A stretch of DNA of 25,669 nucleotides from Endotrypanum monterogeii (Eukaryota; Euglenozoa; Kinetoplastea; Trypanosomatida; Trypanosomatidae), in the NCBI GenBank assembly GCA_000333855.2, contig CM007338.1, forward strand, positions 25,436-51,104. Direction: 5' to 3'. Positions within the stretch are counted from its first letter, which is position 1, and each line of letters opens with the position of its first letter. The position numbers and the translations under genes were made by a program. The notes beneath the pieces are model-generated. The model was given only the letters and a program-made list of their open reading frames with translations, searched no databases and was not told the DNA's origin. This document shows positions 7,287-17,210 of the stretch, piece after piece.

Positions 7287-10200
7287 TTACATCAGAAACC
7301 AACCACGGGCCTGGAGGCGCGACTCGATGGTGTCCGCAGCATCCTCCACGCCTTTAGCATTCTCTTCGATCGTAGGTGGCGTCATCATGATAATAACAAA
7401 CGCTGTATTTTGAATTGTGGAGTTCGACAAGATCACATTCCCGACACATGGCCTTGTTTCCACCGGCGTACAGTGCACAGGCGTTGCCGCCTGAACACCT
7501 TCCTCAACCCCATCTGCAATGAAAATATCGCCGGCAAACTTCAGGTCAAATGCACAGCGGCCGTGTTGGGTCTCATACCGGATCGACGGCACAGCGTCGA
7601 TTGTGCCTGACTCACATGAGTGCACAGTCAGCAGAGCGACTGCAAAAGATTTCGGTGGGATCTCTGGGGGTGGAAATCGGAGCCACTGCGGTATGAAACG
7701 CATGTGGGACGCCCTGTCTTGCACAGTGTCGCGATCCGAAAGTTGCGCCATGACAGCGGACTTTGCTGTGTTGTAAACAGTCTCAGAGAAGTATAGGGTC
7801 TCCGTGCCACAGTTCACCAGAACAAACGATGCAGTATTTGTTGGATACTTCTCCGGATTCTGTAGATGAGCAGCAAAGGCCCGGAGTTGCTGATGCATGT
7901 CATCAGTGCTACAAGTGTCAGCCACCACAGGGAGGCTCATACTGCTACCACCACCTGGGTGGTGTAGGCGCAGAGTCGAGAAAGTCGACATGGCAGCATG
8001 GAATTGCGACTCATCGAAGACGTCTCGTTGCAGTGGAGTGCTCGCTTTCGTCATCAGTGCGAGCCAAGTTACACTCACGCTAGAGTCGTCCAGTCGCTCT
8101 ATTGTCAGTCGGAATGTGGCCGTTCGGTGAATATCCGCGAACAAATTCGGTACAGGCAACGGAATCGCTATAGTGTGTACGTTTCCCTTGCGCAGCTCCG
8201 ATTCGTTAAAAAAACCTCGACAAATCTGTTGAACGTCGTCAAGGCTTTCACATCCTTCTGAGATGATGCTGCATAGCCGTTGGTGCGCCTGCTCCGTCGT
8301 CTCCGTCGCAGAAGAGCGGCGTTCCACAAGGTGGGGCTGCGCGCACACCTCTAGAGTACCATGCGCACTGCTGATGAAATAGAGAACGACCAGCAAGTCT
8401 CGCGGCGCTGATGCGGGTAGACGCATTCTGTACGCGACAACAGCCCCCATTGGTGCATCAGTGTCCCCTAACAGGCCAAACACTGATGCCATTCCGGTGT
8501 CTGTGAGCGGCGGCGGCAGGTAGTCAAAGAAACATCCATACATCTGTACCCAAATCAACTCAATATGCGGCTCGTAGTTGGATAAATCACACACAACACA
8601 GTTCTTAACTCCCACGGCCGCGTAGGGTGTCGTCGTCAACAGAGAAGAAAGGGACTTGCCGACTGCCGCCACCGTCTCTCGGCATTTTCTCACAGGCACC
8701 GTTACACCCGGTGAACCCCTGTGCTCCCGGGGGCTCCACGTCGTCACCGTTGGTTGTTTAGGGATAGACTCCAGGACGGGCAGCAGCTTGGCCGCGTAGT
8801 CGCCGTGAGAGGACACGAACGGTGTTACATCCACGTTCTCCACACCGGGTACGAAGACGGGATTGATGCCCGCCATTGGTTTCATGTCTGTCTTGTTCAA
8901 TCGATACTTCATCCACAAGGTCCAGTCCTCACGGGTATACACGTTGATAAGGCGACCCGCAACGACTCGACGAAGACGTTGCCACAGCAGCGGGTCTGAG
9001 CTACACGTGGAGCCCAGTAAGTAGACATTCTCCACAATACCATAGCCACCCACCTTCTCCAGCTCTCGCAGCGAATCTACAATCACCTGAGAACCGAAGC
9101 TGAAACCAACCAAAGTCACCGGGCGGTTGCCACGCTGCTTGTCGAGCAATGCGGCTGCCAAGTCCTTTCCGGTGAAGGCGGAGCGGTTTGACAGCGCAGC
9201 AAAGTTGTTGTCAATAACCCCAGTCGCCCAGACAGCAAAAAGAGGCAGCTGAAAGGTGCCCAGCAGAGACGAGAAAGCGTGAAAACCTGTGAAGACGGCG
9301 CCCTGAAGTAAAGTTTTTTTTGCTGTGGCAGCGGCAGTGCCAACAGCCTTCTTCGCCAAATTGTCGGCTATATCCAGATTCACATGGATGGTGTCACCGA
9401 ACTTGACCAAGTACTCGTCCTCCCATTGCAGAACGTACGACTCCGTTGATCCTAGCAGTTCGCTGCGTCGTAGCACAGATTGCCAAAGGCCGACTTGCTG
9501 ATCGCGTAGTGGTCGACGAGGGTCGAAAATGGCTGAGTAACCACTCACCCCAATAGCCAGCGTCATCTTCGTTGAATCAAGCGCACGGGCGCTATCGAGA
9601 CGCTCGACGAAATCCTGGAAAACTAGCTGTACTGTATAGAGCGTTGTATCGATGACACAAGTGAGAGAAAAAAAAAGCTCCGGTGGCAGCTCCACAGAAA
9701 ACTCTGAACTGCTAGACGAGGTTGGGGTCAATCTTTGGTGGGTCAGTTCAGCTAAATTGTAAGCAGTAGAAAATGCGACATTCACGTTGTTGACAGAACT
9801 GACCTCGAACTGCACTCGGACGTAAAACCGCGGCGTGACAGGGTCACTATAGTTGTTCACCACCTGCACGATATAATATCCCTCCGCTCCCGCCAGGCTC
9901 CAATCGCTACTGGTGAAATACACCAACGATGCCTCCCCTGGATAAATACTTTTTGGAAGGGCAGTCTCACTCCATCGCTGACCATTGACCATGCCCACTT
10001 CGCACATAAAAATATCGTGTGAGGAGCGGTTCACCAGTGATACACCGAGCTTCCTGCGCCGTTGCACTTCATGACTGTACTCCAGCTGCCTCTGCGGCAG
10101 TTCTTCCCTCGGGAACGTCACCGCGTGCCCCTGCCGACTCTCCTCATCGCCTACCGAGTTAATTTTGAGGTATGTGTGCGGCATCACATGCAGCTCTAGC

Positions 10201-11804
10201 GCCAAACCGTGCTGCCGGCGTGTGAAGCTCTGGTTCGTGATGTGATTCTCCAACCAGTACTCGGCCAGCGTGGGCTCCAGGCTCTTCTCGACTTTTTCAC
10301 AAAACGCTGCAAGTGCCCAGACGCCAAAGAAGTCTTGTTCAGCTCGCACCCAAATACGGAGCGATGTTGTGATGGCACTACCGGGTGATGCTGTGGCGAC
10401 ATAGCATACAATGAACCCAGCACCAGTTGGGTGTGCGAACCGATTCACGCAGGCAAACACGCCGGCATGCGCCGATGAAATGACGGCCGGAGGTGCTATT
10501 ACCCAAACTCCAGATATCAGCTTGATTGCCTTGAGGCGCAGCTCGCATCCGTTGAGATTGTTCTCAATAGCGAAAACCACTCGACGACGACGCTTCTGCA
10601 GCAAATGATTGTTTTTTGCGTGCGACATGGCGACTGTGCGTGTGTGGCGCGGGACCACCACACCAGGCTTTGATTCTTCCTCGATTACATTCGGAACATC
10701 CCAGAGGGAGCCGACAGCATCCGTACAGCCCTCGACTGATTGGTCCGGAATGGTGAGACGCTGCACCACTTGCTTATTGAGGTCCGCCTCCTCCTCTTCC
10801 GCTGATGGCACGAATGAAGCGGTCGGCGTCGGCCCCGACTCGAAGGTCTCCACCTCATTCACAGAGCGGAGCATAAAGATACCTGAGTCCATCGTGCGGC
10901 GAAACGCCTTGTAACCACTGAGCGAGGCACCAGCGACACCAAAGACAGCTGTCAGGTTTGCGGCCGTTAACGCTGGGGTGAGAACGGAAGCAAGCGCCGC
11001 AGCGTGAGTGGTGGCACCGACAACAGAGGTAAAAATTGCAGCCGAGGCTCCTGACCCGAGCACCGCACTGCCCGCAGTGCCGACAGCCCCTAGAGTGGTG
11101 ACAGTGCCAGACACAAGCGCGGCGTAGGCAGGTCCGACGACGGGGGCAACCAGCCCACCCGTCGCCACAAGAGCTACGCCCCCTAACAGAGAAAACCCTC
11201 CGATAGTCGCTACTCGCCTCAGGCTCCGCTTTCTTTCCTCCTTGCTGTGGAGAAGCCCCTCCTGTTTTTCTTGATTTTTCAGATCATTGTCACTGACGCG
11301 GCCAACTGCCAAGCGCACCTCCGCGAGCAAAACTTCTCTGCGCTCCACAACTGAGAATGGAATCGAGAGAATCCAGCAAAGCCGCCGCGCTGCTGCCCGC
11401 AGTCGCGCGTCATAGGCGCCGAGTCTCAACGCAAGGTTTAACGGTATGTTCACAAGGACCCAGTCCAGGGAGGGATTGAGCGCTGAGCACAGTACTCGAA
11501 TATCCTCCTTTGTCCAGTGCTTCCAGGAAAGATCACTAAGGAAGTAGGGTGGTGGCAGAAGCACACCATCCAAAAGGTTGCGGAGGTTCATGTCGTCCAC
11601 AACGGTGTAGAGTAACGACCGGATACAGACACGCTCATCAAAGGAAAGGGAGGTCATGTTCCCCCCTAAAGGGTGATCGACTTGCTGGAACAATTGATCC
11701 ACCTCTTCCGCCGACCGCGGTGGGCGCTGCGAGGCCCACAGGTACTGGTAGTTGTCAAAGAAGCTGTACACATCGTGACTGACGCTGTTTGTCGTCATTT
11801 CCAT
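7287..11804 (-). CDS. TMCO4/DUF726-family alpha/beta hydrolase with repeated beta-sandwich-like domains (1505 aa)
   Basis: Belongs to the DUF726 family (human TMCO4, yeast Mil1), membrane-associated alpha/beta hydrolases of poorly known substrate. Layout: an N-terminal helical region (1-195) ending in a charged segment; a Gly/Ala-rich hydrophobic block of several potential membrane segments (about 200-298); acidic linker (318-380); hydrolase core (about 748-1005). In the core GFSFG (900-904) gives nucleophile S902; D960 in TREDW and H1000 in SSHGDY are the likely other triad members, and LAIGVSGY and VLQWEDEYL match family blocks. Beyond the family core, four segments (about 408-490, 586-670, 1068-1145, 1326-1425) share a pattern resembling one repeated beta-sandwich domain; two precede and two follow the hydrolase. 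Typical relatives are much shorter, so these are additions. Start: the frame opens at 11822 with GTG; the first ATG is 11804, with a second at 11798. No frameshift is seen. Family confidence is high; lipase activity is inferred. Confidence 0.9.
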   Translation of the reverse strand: MEMTTNSVSHDVYSFFDNYQYLWASQRPPRSAEEVDQLFQQVDHPLGGNMTSLSFDERVCIRSLLYTVVDDMNLRNLLDGVLLPPPYFLSDLSWKHWTKEDIRVLCSALNPSLDWVLVNIPLNLALRLGAYDARLRAAARRLCWILSIPFSVVERREVLLAEVRLAVGRVSDNDLKNQEKQEGLLHSKEERKRSLRRVATIGGFSLLGGVALVATGGLVAPVVGPAYAALVSGTVTTLGAVGTAGSAVLGSGASAAIFTSVVGATTHAAALASVLTPALTAANLTAVFGVAGASLSGYKAFRRTMDSGIFMLRSVNEVETFESGPTPTASFVPSAEEEEADLNKQVVQRLTIPDQSVEGCTDAVGSLWDVPNVIEEESKPGVVVPRHTRTVAMSHAKNNHLLQKRRRRVVFAIENNLNGCELRLKAIKLISGVWVIAPPAVISSAHAGVFACVNRFAHPTGAGFIVCYVATASPGSAITTSLRIWVRAEQDFFGVWALAAFCEKVEKSLEPTLAEYWLENHITNQSFTRRQHGLALELHVMPHTYLKINSVGDEESRQGHAVTFPREELPQRQLEYSHEVQRRRKLGVSLVNRSSHDIFMCEVGMVNGQRWSETALPKSIYPGEASLVYFTSSDWSLAGAEGYYIVQVVNNYSDPVTPRFYVRVQFEVSSVNNVNVAFSTAYNLAELTHQRLTPTSSSSSEFSVELPPELFFSLTCVIDTTLYTVQLVFQDFVERLDSARALDSTKMTLAIGVSGYSAIFDPRRPLRDQQVGLWQSVLRRSELLGSTESYVLQWEDEYLVKFGDTIHVNLDIADNLAKKAVGTAAATAKKTLLQGAVFTGFHAFSSLLGTFQLPLFAVWATGVIDNNFAALSNRSAFTGKDLAAALLDKQRGNRPVTLVGFSFGSQVIVDSLRELEKVGGYGIVENVYLLGSTCSSDPLLWQRLRRVVAGRLINVYTREDWTLWMKYRLNKTDMKPMAGINPVFVPGVENVDVTPFVSSHGDYAAKLLPVLESIPKQPTVTTWSPREHRGSPGVTVPVRKCRETVAAVGKSLSSLLTTTPYAAVGVKNCVVCDLSNYEPHIELIWVQMYGCFFDYLPPPLTDTGMASVFGLLGDTDAPMGAVVAYRMRLPASAPRDLLVVLYFISSAHGTLEVCAQPHLVERRSSATETTEQAHQRLCSIISEGCESLDDVQQICRGFFNESELRKGNVHTIAIPLPVPNLFADIHRTATFRLTIERLDDSSVSVTWLALMTKASTPLQRDVFDESQFHAAMSTFSTLRLHHPGGGSSMSLPVVADTCSTDDMHQQLRAFAAHLQNPEKYPTNTASFVLVNCGTETLYFSETVYNTAKSAVMAQLSDRDTVQDRASHMRFIPQWLRFPPPEIPPKSFAVALLTVHSCESGTIDAVPSIRYETQHGRCAFDLKFAGDIFIADGVEEGVQAATPVHCTPVETRPCVGNVILSNSTIQNTAFVIIMMTPPTIEENAKGVEDAADTIESRLQARGWFLM

Positions 11805-13474
11805 TTGACCACTTCTCCTCACCCCGCCTCCTCAGAGTAATAGCAGGGGGTCCACGCGATCCTAAAAACGCTGCACTTGACCGGTGGAGGAGACACAGCG
11901 TGCACAGGATGGCTGGATTTGGACAAAGTATAGTGAATGACTCGGCTGCAGAAGACGCACATACATATACTCAAATGTCTAGTTGGAGACTGTTAGATAA
12001 ATATGTATATATACATACATAGACCCGTGCGGTAGTAGACGGCAGCACGAAATAGCTCAACTGATAACTTCCCTTCTTCGTGGAGAAGTTGTATGCGTCC
12101 GTGTCTGCGAATGTCGAGTAGCAACTCGAGCCCTCGGAGTGCGAGATAGAAACACGCAAAAAATAAAAAAAGGGAAATAATGCGGTGTAGTGTCTTGATA
12201 CACAGACCTTCACAGTGCCTCAGCTATGAAGATGATGACAAATTATCCGAGGTGATGAAGCACCGAGATGTTCGGGTACAGAAGGAACACGGGAAAAGTA
12301 GCAGGTAGAAACGTGTGTGCAGCTATGTATGAAAGAATCACAGGTATTAGCGCACACGGCGAATGATAAGGGGGGAGTTAATTTATGGTGGCTGTAGGGG
12401 CATTGGGTTTGAAGTATATTTTTCGTAGGATAATAAGAAGTGAGGAAAAAAATAAAAACGCAGGTAACTCCAGAAGGTTCCAGTAGTGATTCTACTTCTT
12501 TCCCTCGACAAGGGGTAATTGCAAGTTTGGTTCCAAGCAGGTGTTTGGCGAGCCTGCCAGAAAGAAAAAAAAAGCGTGTGAAAGGGAGAGCCGTGCGCGT
12601 CCCAAAGAAAAGACACTCCGCTGTTACGATATTTGCCACACATAGTGCGAGCATCAACTATTTTTTTTTCCTGTCAACCGGTATTTCCAGGTCAAGATCT
12701 TACGCGCATTGGGTGACAGCGCATTTGCAGGTCCATTTTCTATTCGGCTCAGCTACAACAGGATGAGTACCACAGGAATGAAGATATCGACAGAGCTTCT
12801 GCTTAGCACAATGGCTTATCCGCGAATAGGGAGGAGCACCTAGAAGGGCACGTTTTGGTATGCACACCAGCACACACACACACACACACACACATCCCCC
12901 TCCCTCCCTCCTCTCCCCCAATCACCTTGTCACATGCGGGAAAATAAAGCCCGAAAGAAAAATTTGAATACATTGGTATAGTCGTGATAGTCTGGAAGGA
13001 GAACCAAAACCATGTGCACCGGCCCTCGCCGTGGCTTTGAGCCGGGAGTGGAGTGAGTGAGCCCACAGAAACGAAACACTGCCTTTTTTTTGTATTTCAT
13101 TTGCCGTTCATCTTAGTGGGGAAGACGGCTGGCAACAAACACAGCAGGTATCAGTTGGGTGCCAAATACCTCTGTTGGAAACAGAGGCGACGATAAGTCT
13201 CGATAGAGTCACCCCCCCCAAAAAAAAAAACCAATTCTCAACAGTACAGCCCTCTCTGCATATCTGCGATGCCCTTGCCGCTGCTCTTCACGTCTTCATG
13301 GCAAGTAGGAAAGGTACGAGTTGGGACTTCATGTGATTTGGTTAACACCAAGATTGCATACGCAACGTTGAGGCTTGATCCAGAGCTGCCTTTGGCGCCC
13401 TCGTGCTCCCCCTACCCCCCCCTCCCCCACGGGCGATCTCCATGAGCAAAAGTCGGTGTGAAAACAGAAAAGAT
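11805..13474. other. Spacer between ARL2BP and the DUF726 gene
   Basis: About 1.7 kb. Immediately upstream of the DUF726 start the splice signal is weak: candidate AGs are at 11876-11877 (after TCTCCTCCACC) and 11946-11947 (after GTCTTCTGC), neither with a long tract. A CA microsatellite is at 12871-12894, followed on the plus strand by a C/T-rich stretch. Minus frames in 12220-12657 are low-information and not taken as genes. Confidence 0.55.
12871..12894. repeat. CA microsatellite
   Basis: Twelve CA units on the plus strand, followed by a C/T-rich run to about 12920. Confidence 0.9.
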
Positions 13475-13858
13475 CTAGGGTCTTACATGTTTCCATTGTT
13501 CGATGAAAGCCTCATAATCAAAGCAGCCCTCAGTCAGAAATTCCCACACCTCCTCTGTGATGTCCTCACGGTGCTTCTGCAGCAGCATACAGACTTCCTC
13601 GATGGATTTATAATCTGGACATGCTGCGAGCACATGCACGTCAAGCTCTTTTTCTACCCTCTCCAGGAATGATCTGTAAATTGTGTGCTGGTCATGATCA
13701 CCGAAGACAGTGTGCAACGGCGGAACAGATTGCCACACCTCTTTCGGATCAAACGAAATCATGAAGTCCTCGATGATGCCAACAACGGCGTCTACAGCAG
13801 CATCCTCGGCCGAGCCACCAGATCCGCAGATGACAAACTCTCCGTCCTCAGTATCCAT
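13475..13858 (-). CDS. ARL2BP: ARL2-binding protein homologue, BART domain (127 aa)
   Basis: Small BART-domain protein. The domain fills about residues 22-125: DAVVGIIEDFM (23-33) matches the first BART helix, FLERVEKELD (64-73) the central helix, LLQKHREDITEEVWEFL (92-108) the characteristic helix, and FDYEAFIEQWKH (113-124) the last one. In other eukaryotes BART proteins bind GTP-loaded ARL2/ARL3 and act at cilia, centrioles and mitochondria; in a flagellate a role in ARL3-dependent flagellar cargo traffic is plausible. It is shorter than human ARL2BP because it stops right after the domain. The N-terminus is acidic and Gly-rich. Start: the ATG at 13858 follows a textbook splice acceptor by 21 bases; the frame's first codon (13861) is TTG. 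CFAP36, which also has a BART domain, is a less likely identity given the helix motifs. Confidence 0.87.
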   Translation of the reverse strand: MDTEDGEFVICGSGGSAEDAAVDAVVGIIEDFMISFDPKEVWQSVPPLHTVFGDHDQHTIYRSFLERVEKELDVHVLAACPDYKSIEEVCMLLQKHREDITEEVWEFLTEGCFDYEAFIEQWKHVRP

Positions 13859-13879
13859 CAACGAACCGTGTATTTAGAC

Positions 13880-13919
13880 CTGCGGATAGGAGGGAAGGGC
13901 AATGGAGAGAAAAAAAAAT
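13880..13919 (-). promoter_or_regulatory. Trans-splice acceptor of the ARL2BP gene
   Basis: The minus strand shows a T9 run, then TCTCTCC, then CCTTCCCTCCTATCCGCAG, with AG at 13880-13881. The 5' UTR would be 21 bases with no upstream ATG. This is the clearest acceptor in the window and supports minus-strand polycistronic transcription. Confidence 0.7.
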
Positions 13920-15004
13920 AGATGGTGTGTAGGCAAGTGATGAGAAGAGCGTCCTTTGATGAGTGTGCGCGTGCATGCATGTGTTTGTGTCGGTAGGCAA
14001 GCAGGCAGGGAGAGAGAAAAGGTTATCATTGTGACGGACCAGTCAGTGTGCAGTGTGAGGAGCATAAATGAAACAGGGGAAATCGAGTCATCAAGAAAGG
14101 GAGACACGCATGAGATTTTCACGACGAGAAAAAGAATCAGGGTGAGAAATCCAAGAAGAATCGAGTCAACTGCTTATCATCGGAAAGCACGATTCTGATA
14201 TCCACGTGTGATTAGACGGGGCCTTCTTGTGTGGTCCGCGATCCCGTAAAAACTCGGCTTATCGGTAAAGCAGTAGAAATATATACGCGTAAATGTGTAA
14301 GTGTGATGCAAAGAACGGCCCAGCTCTTCTAGTGACCGAGTCGCCCGTGTACGAGACACAAATGCTTCGGCACACACATAAGCGCAACACGAAAATGGGA
14401 GCAGTCGTTCCAACAAGCATGGTCATTAAAACATCCCGAGCGCGAACACTGGTAGAGCCGCTGGAACGCACAGACGTAATGGAATGTCTGTAGGACTGAA
14501 AAAAAAATATAATAAAAAGTGCTTCCACACCTAACAGGGATCTCACCCGAATACATCCACCAGCGCTCAGAGCAACACCGGAGCAGCATGATGTAGAGAA
14601 TCACCCCTATGAAGGTCTTTGAATCGTCACATCAAAGCCAAAAAGTGGGGTGCGTCGATACCAGCCACAAATACACACACACACACACAGACACACAGAG
14701 AGAGAGAGATATGTATATATATAGATATATATAGGCAGGTAAGTGAGCGTCGACAACTAATGTCTACTCGAGTAACACTGCTGATGGAGGAAGGAAAGGG
14801 AAAAACCCTTTGCAGCCACTCCACACATTTACGACTGCACCCGTGCAGAGGTCTCATCCATTGAAAACAGCACAGAAAAGAAAACGCAAGTGATAAGGGC
14901 CAGGCGGCGAAAAAAAAATAGGATCACACAGCTCAACTCGACGCCTAGGCACGGCAGTGGCTTCGTGTGCCCGACTCGCCAAGGCGCATAAACATTTCCA
15001 CTGA
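13920..15004. other. Spacer between the downstream CNNM gene and ARL2BP
   Basis: About 1.1 kb, expected to contain the CNNM 3' UTR. It holds a compound CA/GA/TA microsatellite at 14671-14733. Plus-strand frames here are Lys/Arg/Glu-rich because the plus strand is purine-rich; they are not taken as genes. Confidence 0.6.
14671..14733. repeat. Compound CA-GA-TA microsatellite
   Basis: AC units (14672-14696), then GA units (14697-14709), then TATA-rich units up to about 14733. Typical slippage-prone spacer sequence. Confidence 0.85.
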
Positions 15005-17116
15005 CTACTCAATCGTGACCCGCCGGTCCTCAGCACTCATTCGCACTTTTTTTGTCTTATTGGCGACCGCTGGTGGTGGTACCGGCACCGCTGTTTCCGC
15101 TGCGAGAAACCCCTCAGGTCTGAGTCGGACAGACTTCAGCCGCCGCCGTGCGCGGTACTCATTCAGCCTCTTTTCTGTCAGTGCAATGTCTGCCTGGGTG
15201 ATGCGGATGAGACGGCTCGTGCGTGACACCACCGCTGTGTAGTCCGGAATAAAGGTCGTATCCGATAAGAGGATATGCTCCCCCAAGCACGAGAAGGACC
15301 TCAACTCCGTTCGTATCTCCTCAGGCCCAATGACCACCTCAATTCCACCACTCAGCAGCAACGTGAAGGTGCAACTCGTTTGCCCCGCCGTGTATAGCAC
15401 TCGCGTGGGATCGACAGTTGCCAAGTCTACGGAAGCAACCGACATCGACGGGGTGGATGCCTTCTCGCGTTGCTCCTCACCCTCACGGATACAATCGTCG
15501 ACGCGGACAATCACATCACCCACCAAGCGCAGAAGAAAATTGACATGTGACACGTTCCATGTGGCAAAAAATACGTACGTCCTAGTGAAGTAGTAGGCAA
15601 GCGCCCACAACTGATCCTCTGAGAGGCTCTGGCTTTGCGACTGCGCTGGAACCGAATACGAGTAGAAATTCACCCGCGGCGGTCGGGGTGGCCGACGCTC
15701 CACCGTATACCCGTCCATATCCTCGCCATCAGAGAGCAGCTCTTCATGTCCCGAGTACTCGTCTTCGTCTTGGATATCGGTGGCAATAAGTCGCTCAATG
15801 ACGTCCTCAAGTGTGACAATACCGACGAAGGTTTTGTGCTGTGTGATGGTGGAGGTGGGGGTCACTGGGGTGATGACACGTGGCAAGAAGTGCCGATGTC
15901 CGTCCACTTTTTTGGTTGGCGGCACGGGCTCATTTAGGTGGAGATATTCGTCTGTGGGCCTGTTTGTGACTCCGGCAGGGCCCCACCGCGCATCCATCAC
16001 AGGGCGCGACAAATCGCTCGCTAAGACACCCGGTTCCTCCGTTGTTCCAGCGTCTGAGGGCTCGACGAAGAGCAACTGGATGCGATGGTGCTCAAAGATG
16101 TGCAGCATCTCCTGTAGTGGAGTGTTGGCCTTTACAGCCAGCATCTCGCGTGGGTGCTGCAACAAGAAATCACGCACAGTCATATCGTTATGACTGCCGA
16201 GGTAGGCGTTATCGATGAGATCTTTCACATAGAGCACACCAATCACCCTGTCACGAGATCTTTCGTACACAGGCACGCGTGAAATACCGAACTCCCACAA
16301 GCGGCGCTTGAGTGCTGTGTCCAGGCGAGTGCTTGCCTCCAACATGACAGCCTTCCCCATCGGCGTCTTGGCTGAGTCTACGGTGACGTCGTTTGTGTCC
16401 ATCACGCTGAGCATCATGCGAACCTGATCGAGGTCGATGCCAGACTTGTCTGAAAATTTTTCGCAGTGTACGTGAATCAGCTTCTTTAACTCTTTCCGGT
16501 CGTATATCTGTCCTGGCTCATTTCCCACCAGCCAGTCCAGCATCAAACCCAGAGGTTTCGCGATCGGCCACAGCACAAACAACGAGACCTTCAGTGCAGG
16601 CAGACTCTTTGCCCCGGCCCACAGGGCATTGTTTTGGTTATTACAGAAGCTCATCGGAATGATCTCGCCGAAGATGAGCACCACGAGTGTACCCAAGATG
16701 AAGTTCACAAGATGACCACCACCGACGATGGCAGCGACAAGCTGGGAGGTCAACACGAGAGTGAGCATGTTGCCAAGAAGCAGCGTTGCGAGAAGCTGGT
16801 GACCCAACATGCGTACGGGCAATATTTTGCGTGCGTAGGTGCGGTCGGGCACCTGCCCTGCGTCAGAAATAATCTCCAAGTAAATAGTCTGCATCCCGAG
16901 TAGTCCGATCGTGAGGCCGCAGTACATGGCGGTGAGTAGCACCGTGGCAATACAAAAAAAAACAAGAACCCATTTCGGCCATGCGGCGTACCCGCTAGCC
17001 TCTTTGTCATCCGCCGCCGCTACAACAACGGCGTTCGCTTGTAGTTCTAGGACAAGTGCAAGGAGCCATATTTTAGAAGATTGCACCGTCTTGAGAAGTG
17101 CTGTGTGTATTTGCAT
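15005..17116 (-). CDS. CNNM/CorC-family magnesium transporter homologue, downstream copy (703 aa)
   Basis: Cyclin-M type protein with the full eukaryotic CNNM layout. Order: hydrophobic N-terminal segment, probably a signal peptide (about 15-35); DUF21 transmembrane domain (about 47-215) with GLTIGLLGMQ (67-76) and FGEIIP (149-154), whose Glu is in the ion-binding region of the family; a CBS-pair domain (about 250-445) with SRVPVYE, VIGVLYVKDL and VGIVTLEDVIE; an acidic stretch (449-470); and a C-terminal cyclic-nucleotide-binding-homology domain (about 480-645) recognised by LYTAG, LLLSGGIEVVIG and FIPDYTAVV. The CBS pair carries a long low-complexity insert (about 355-428). CNNM proteins are linked to Mg2+ efflux, with CBS domains sensing Mg-ATP; location could be plasma or organelle membrane. 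The neighbour upstream is a paralogue sharing PPRVNFYSY. Start: the frame opens at GTG 17122; the ATG at 17116 is used, 66 bases from the likely splice site. Confidence 0.92.
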   Translation of the reverse strand: MQIHTALLKTVQSSKIWLLALVLELQANAVVVAAADDKEASGYAAWPKWVLVFFCIATVLLTAMYCGLTIGLLGMQTIYLEIISDAGQVPDRTYARKILPVRMLGHQLLATLLLGNMLTLVLTSQLVAAIVGGGHLVNFILGTLVVLIFGEIIPMSFCNNQNNALWAGAKSLPALKVSLFVLWPIAKPLGLMLDWLVGNEPGQIYDRKELKKLIHVHCEKFSDKSGIDLDQVRMMLSVMDTNDVTVDSAKTPMGKAVMLEASTRLDTALKRRLWEFGISRVPVYERSRDRVIGVLYVKDLIDNAYLGSHNDMTVRDFLLQHPREMLAVKANTPLQEMLHIFEHHRIQLLFVEPSDAGTTEEPGVLASDLSRPVMDARWGPAGVTNRPTDEYLHLNEPVPPTKKVDGHRHFLPRVITPVTPTSTITQHKTFVGIVTLEDVIERLIATDIQDEDEYSGHEELLSDGEDMDGYTVERRPPRPPRVNFYSYSVPAQSQSQSLSEDQLWALAYYFTRTYVFFATWNVSHVNFLLRLVGDVIVRVDDCIREGEEQREKASTPSMSVASVDLATVDPTRVLYTAGQTSCTFTLLLSGGIEVVIGPEEIRTELRSFSCLGEHILLSDTTFIPDYTAVVSRTSRLIRITQADIALTEKRLNEYRARRRLKSVRLRPEGFLAAETAVPVPPPAVANKTKKVRMSAEDRRVTIE

Positions 17117-17182
17117 ACCCACTCAACTATGTATGTGTGTGTAGCCCAGTGGCAACAACAACAAAAATACACGCGAACCTCT

Positions 17183-17210
17183 CTTCACGGAAAAAAGGGA
17201 AGGGAGGGCC
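17183..17210 (-). promoter_or_regulatory. Trans-splice acceptor of the downstream CNNM gene
   Basis: On the minus strand GGCCCTCCCTTCCCTTTTTT leads to the first AG at 17183-17184. The 5' UTR would be 66 bases to the ATG at 17116. The tract is strong; the exact AG is uncertain because another AG follows at 17181-17182. Confidence 0.55.

Noticed and set aside
7083..7610. 175-residue plus-strand frame
   Set aside because: It overlaps the antisense of the DUF726 C-terminus and has no domain-like pattern; a shadow of the real gene.
12220..12657. 145-residue minus-strand frame in the spacer
   Set aside because: Composition follows the pyrimidine-rich spacer (Phe, Ser, Cys, Pro); a second frame is open over the same stretch, so openness is not informative.
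13956..14198. 80-residue plus-strand frame, charged and protein-like
   Set aside because: Its Lys/Arg/Glu content is explained by the purine-rich plus strand of the spacer; it has no acceptor-like tract and lies against the gene direction.
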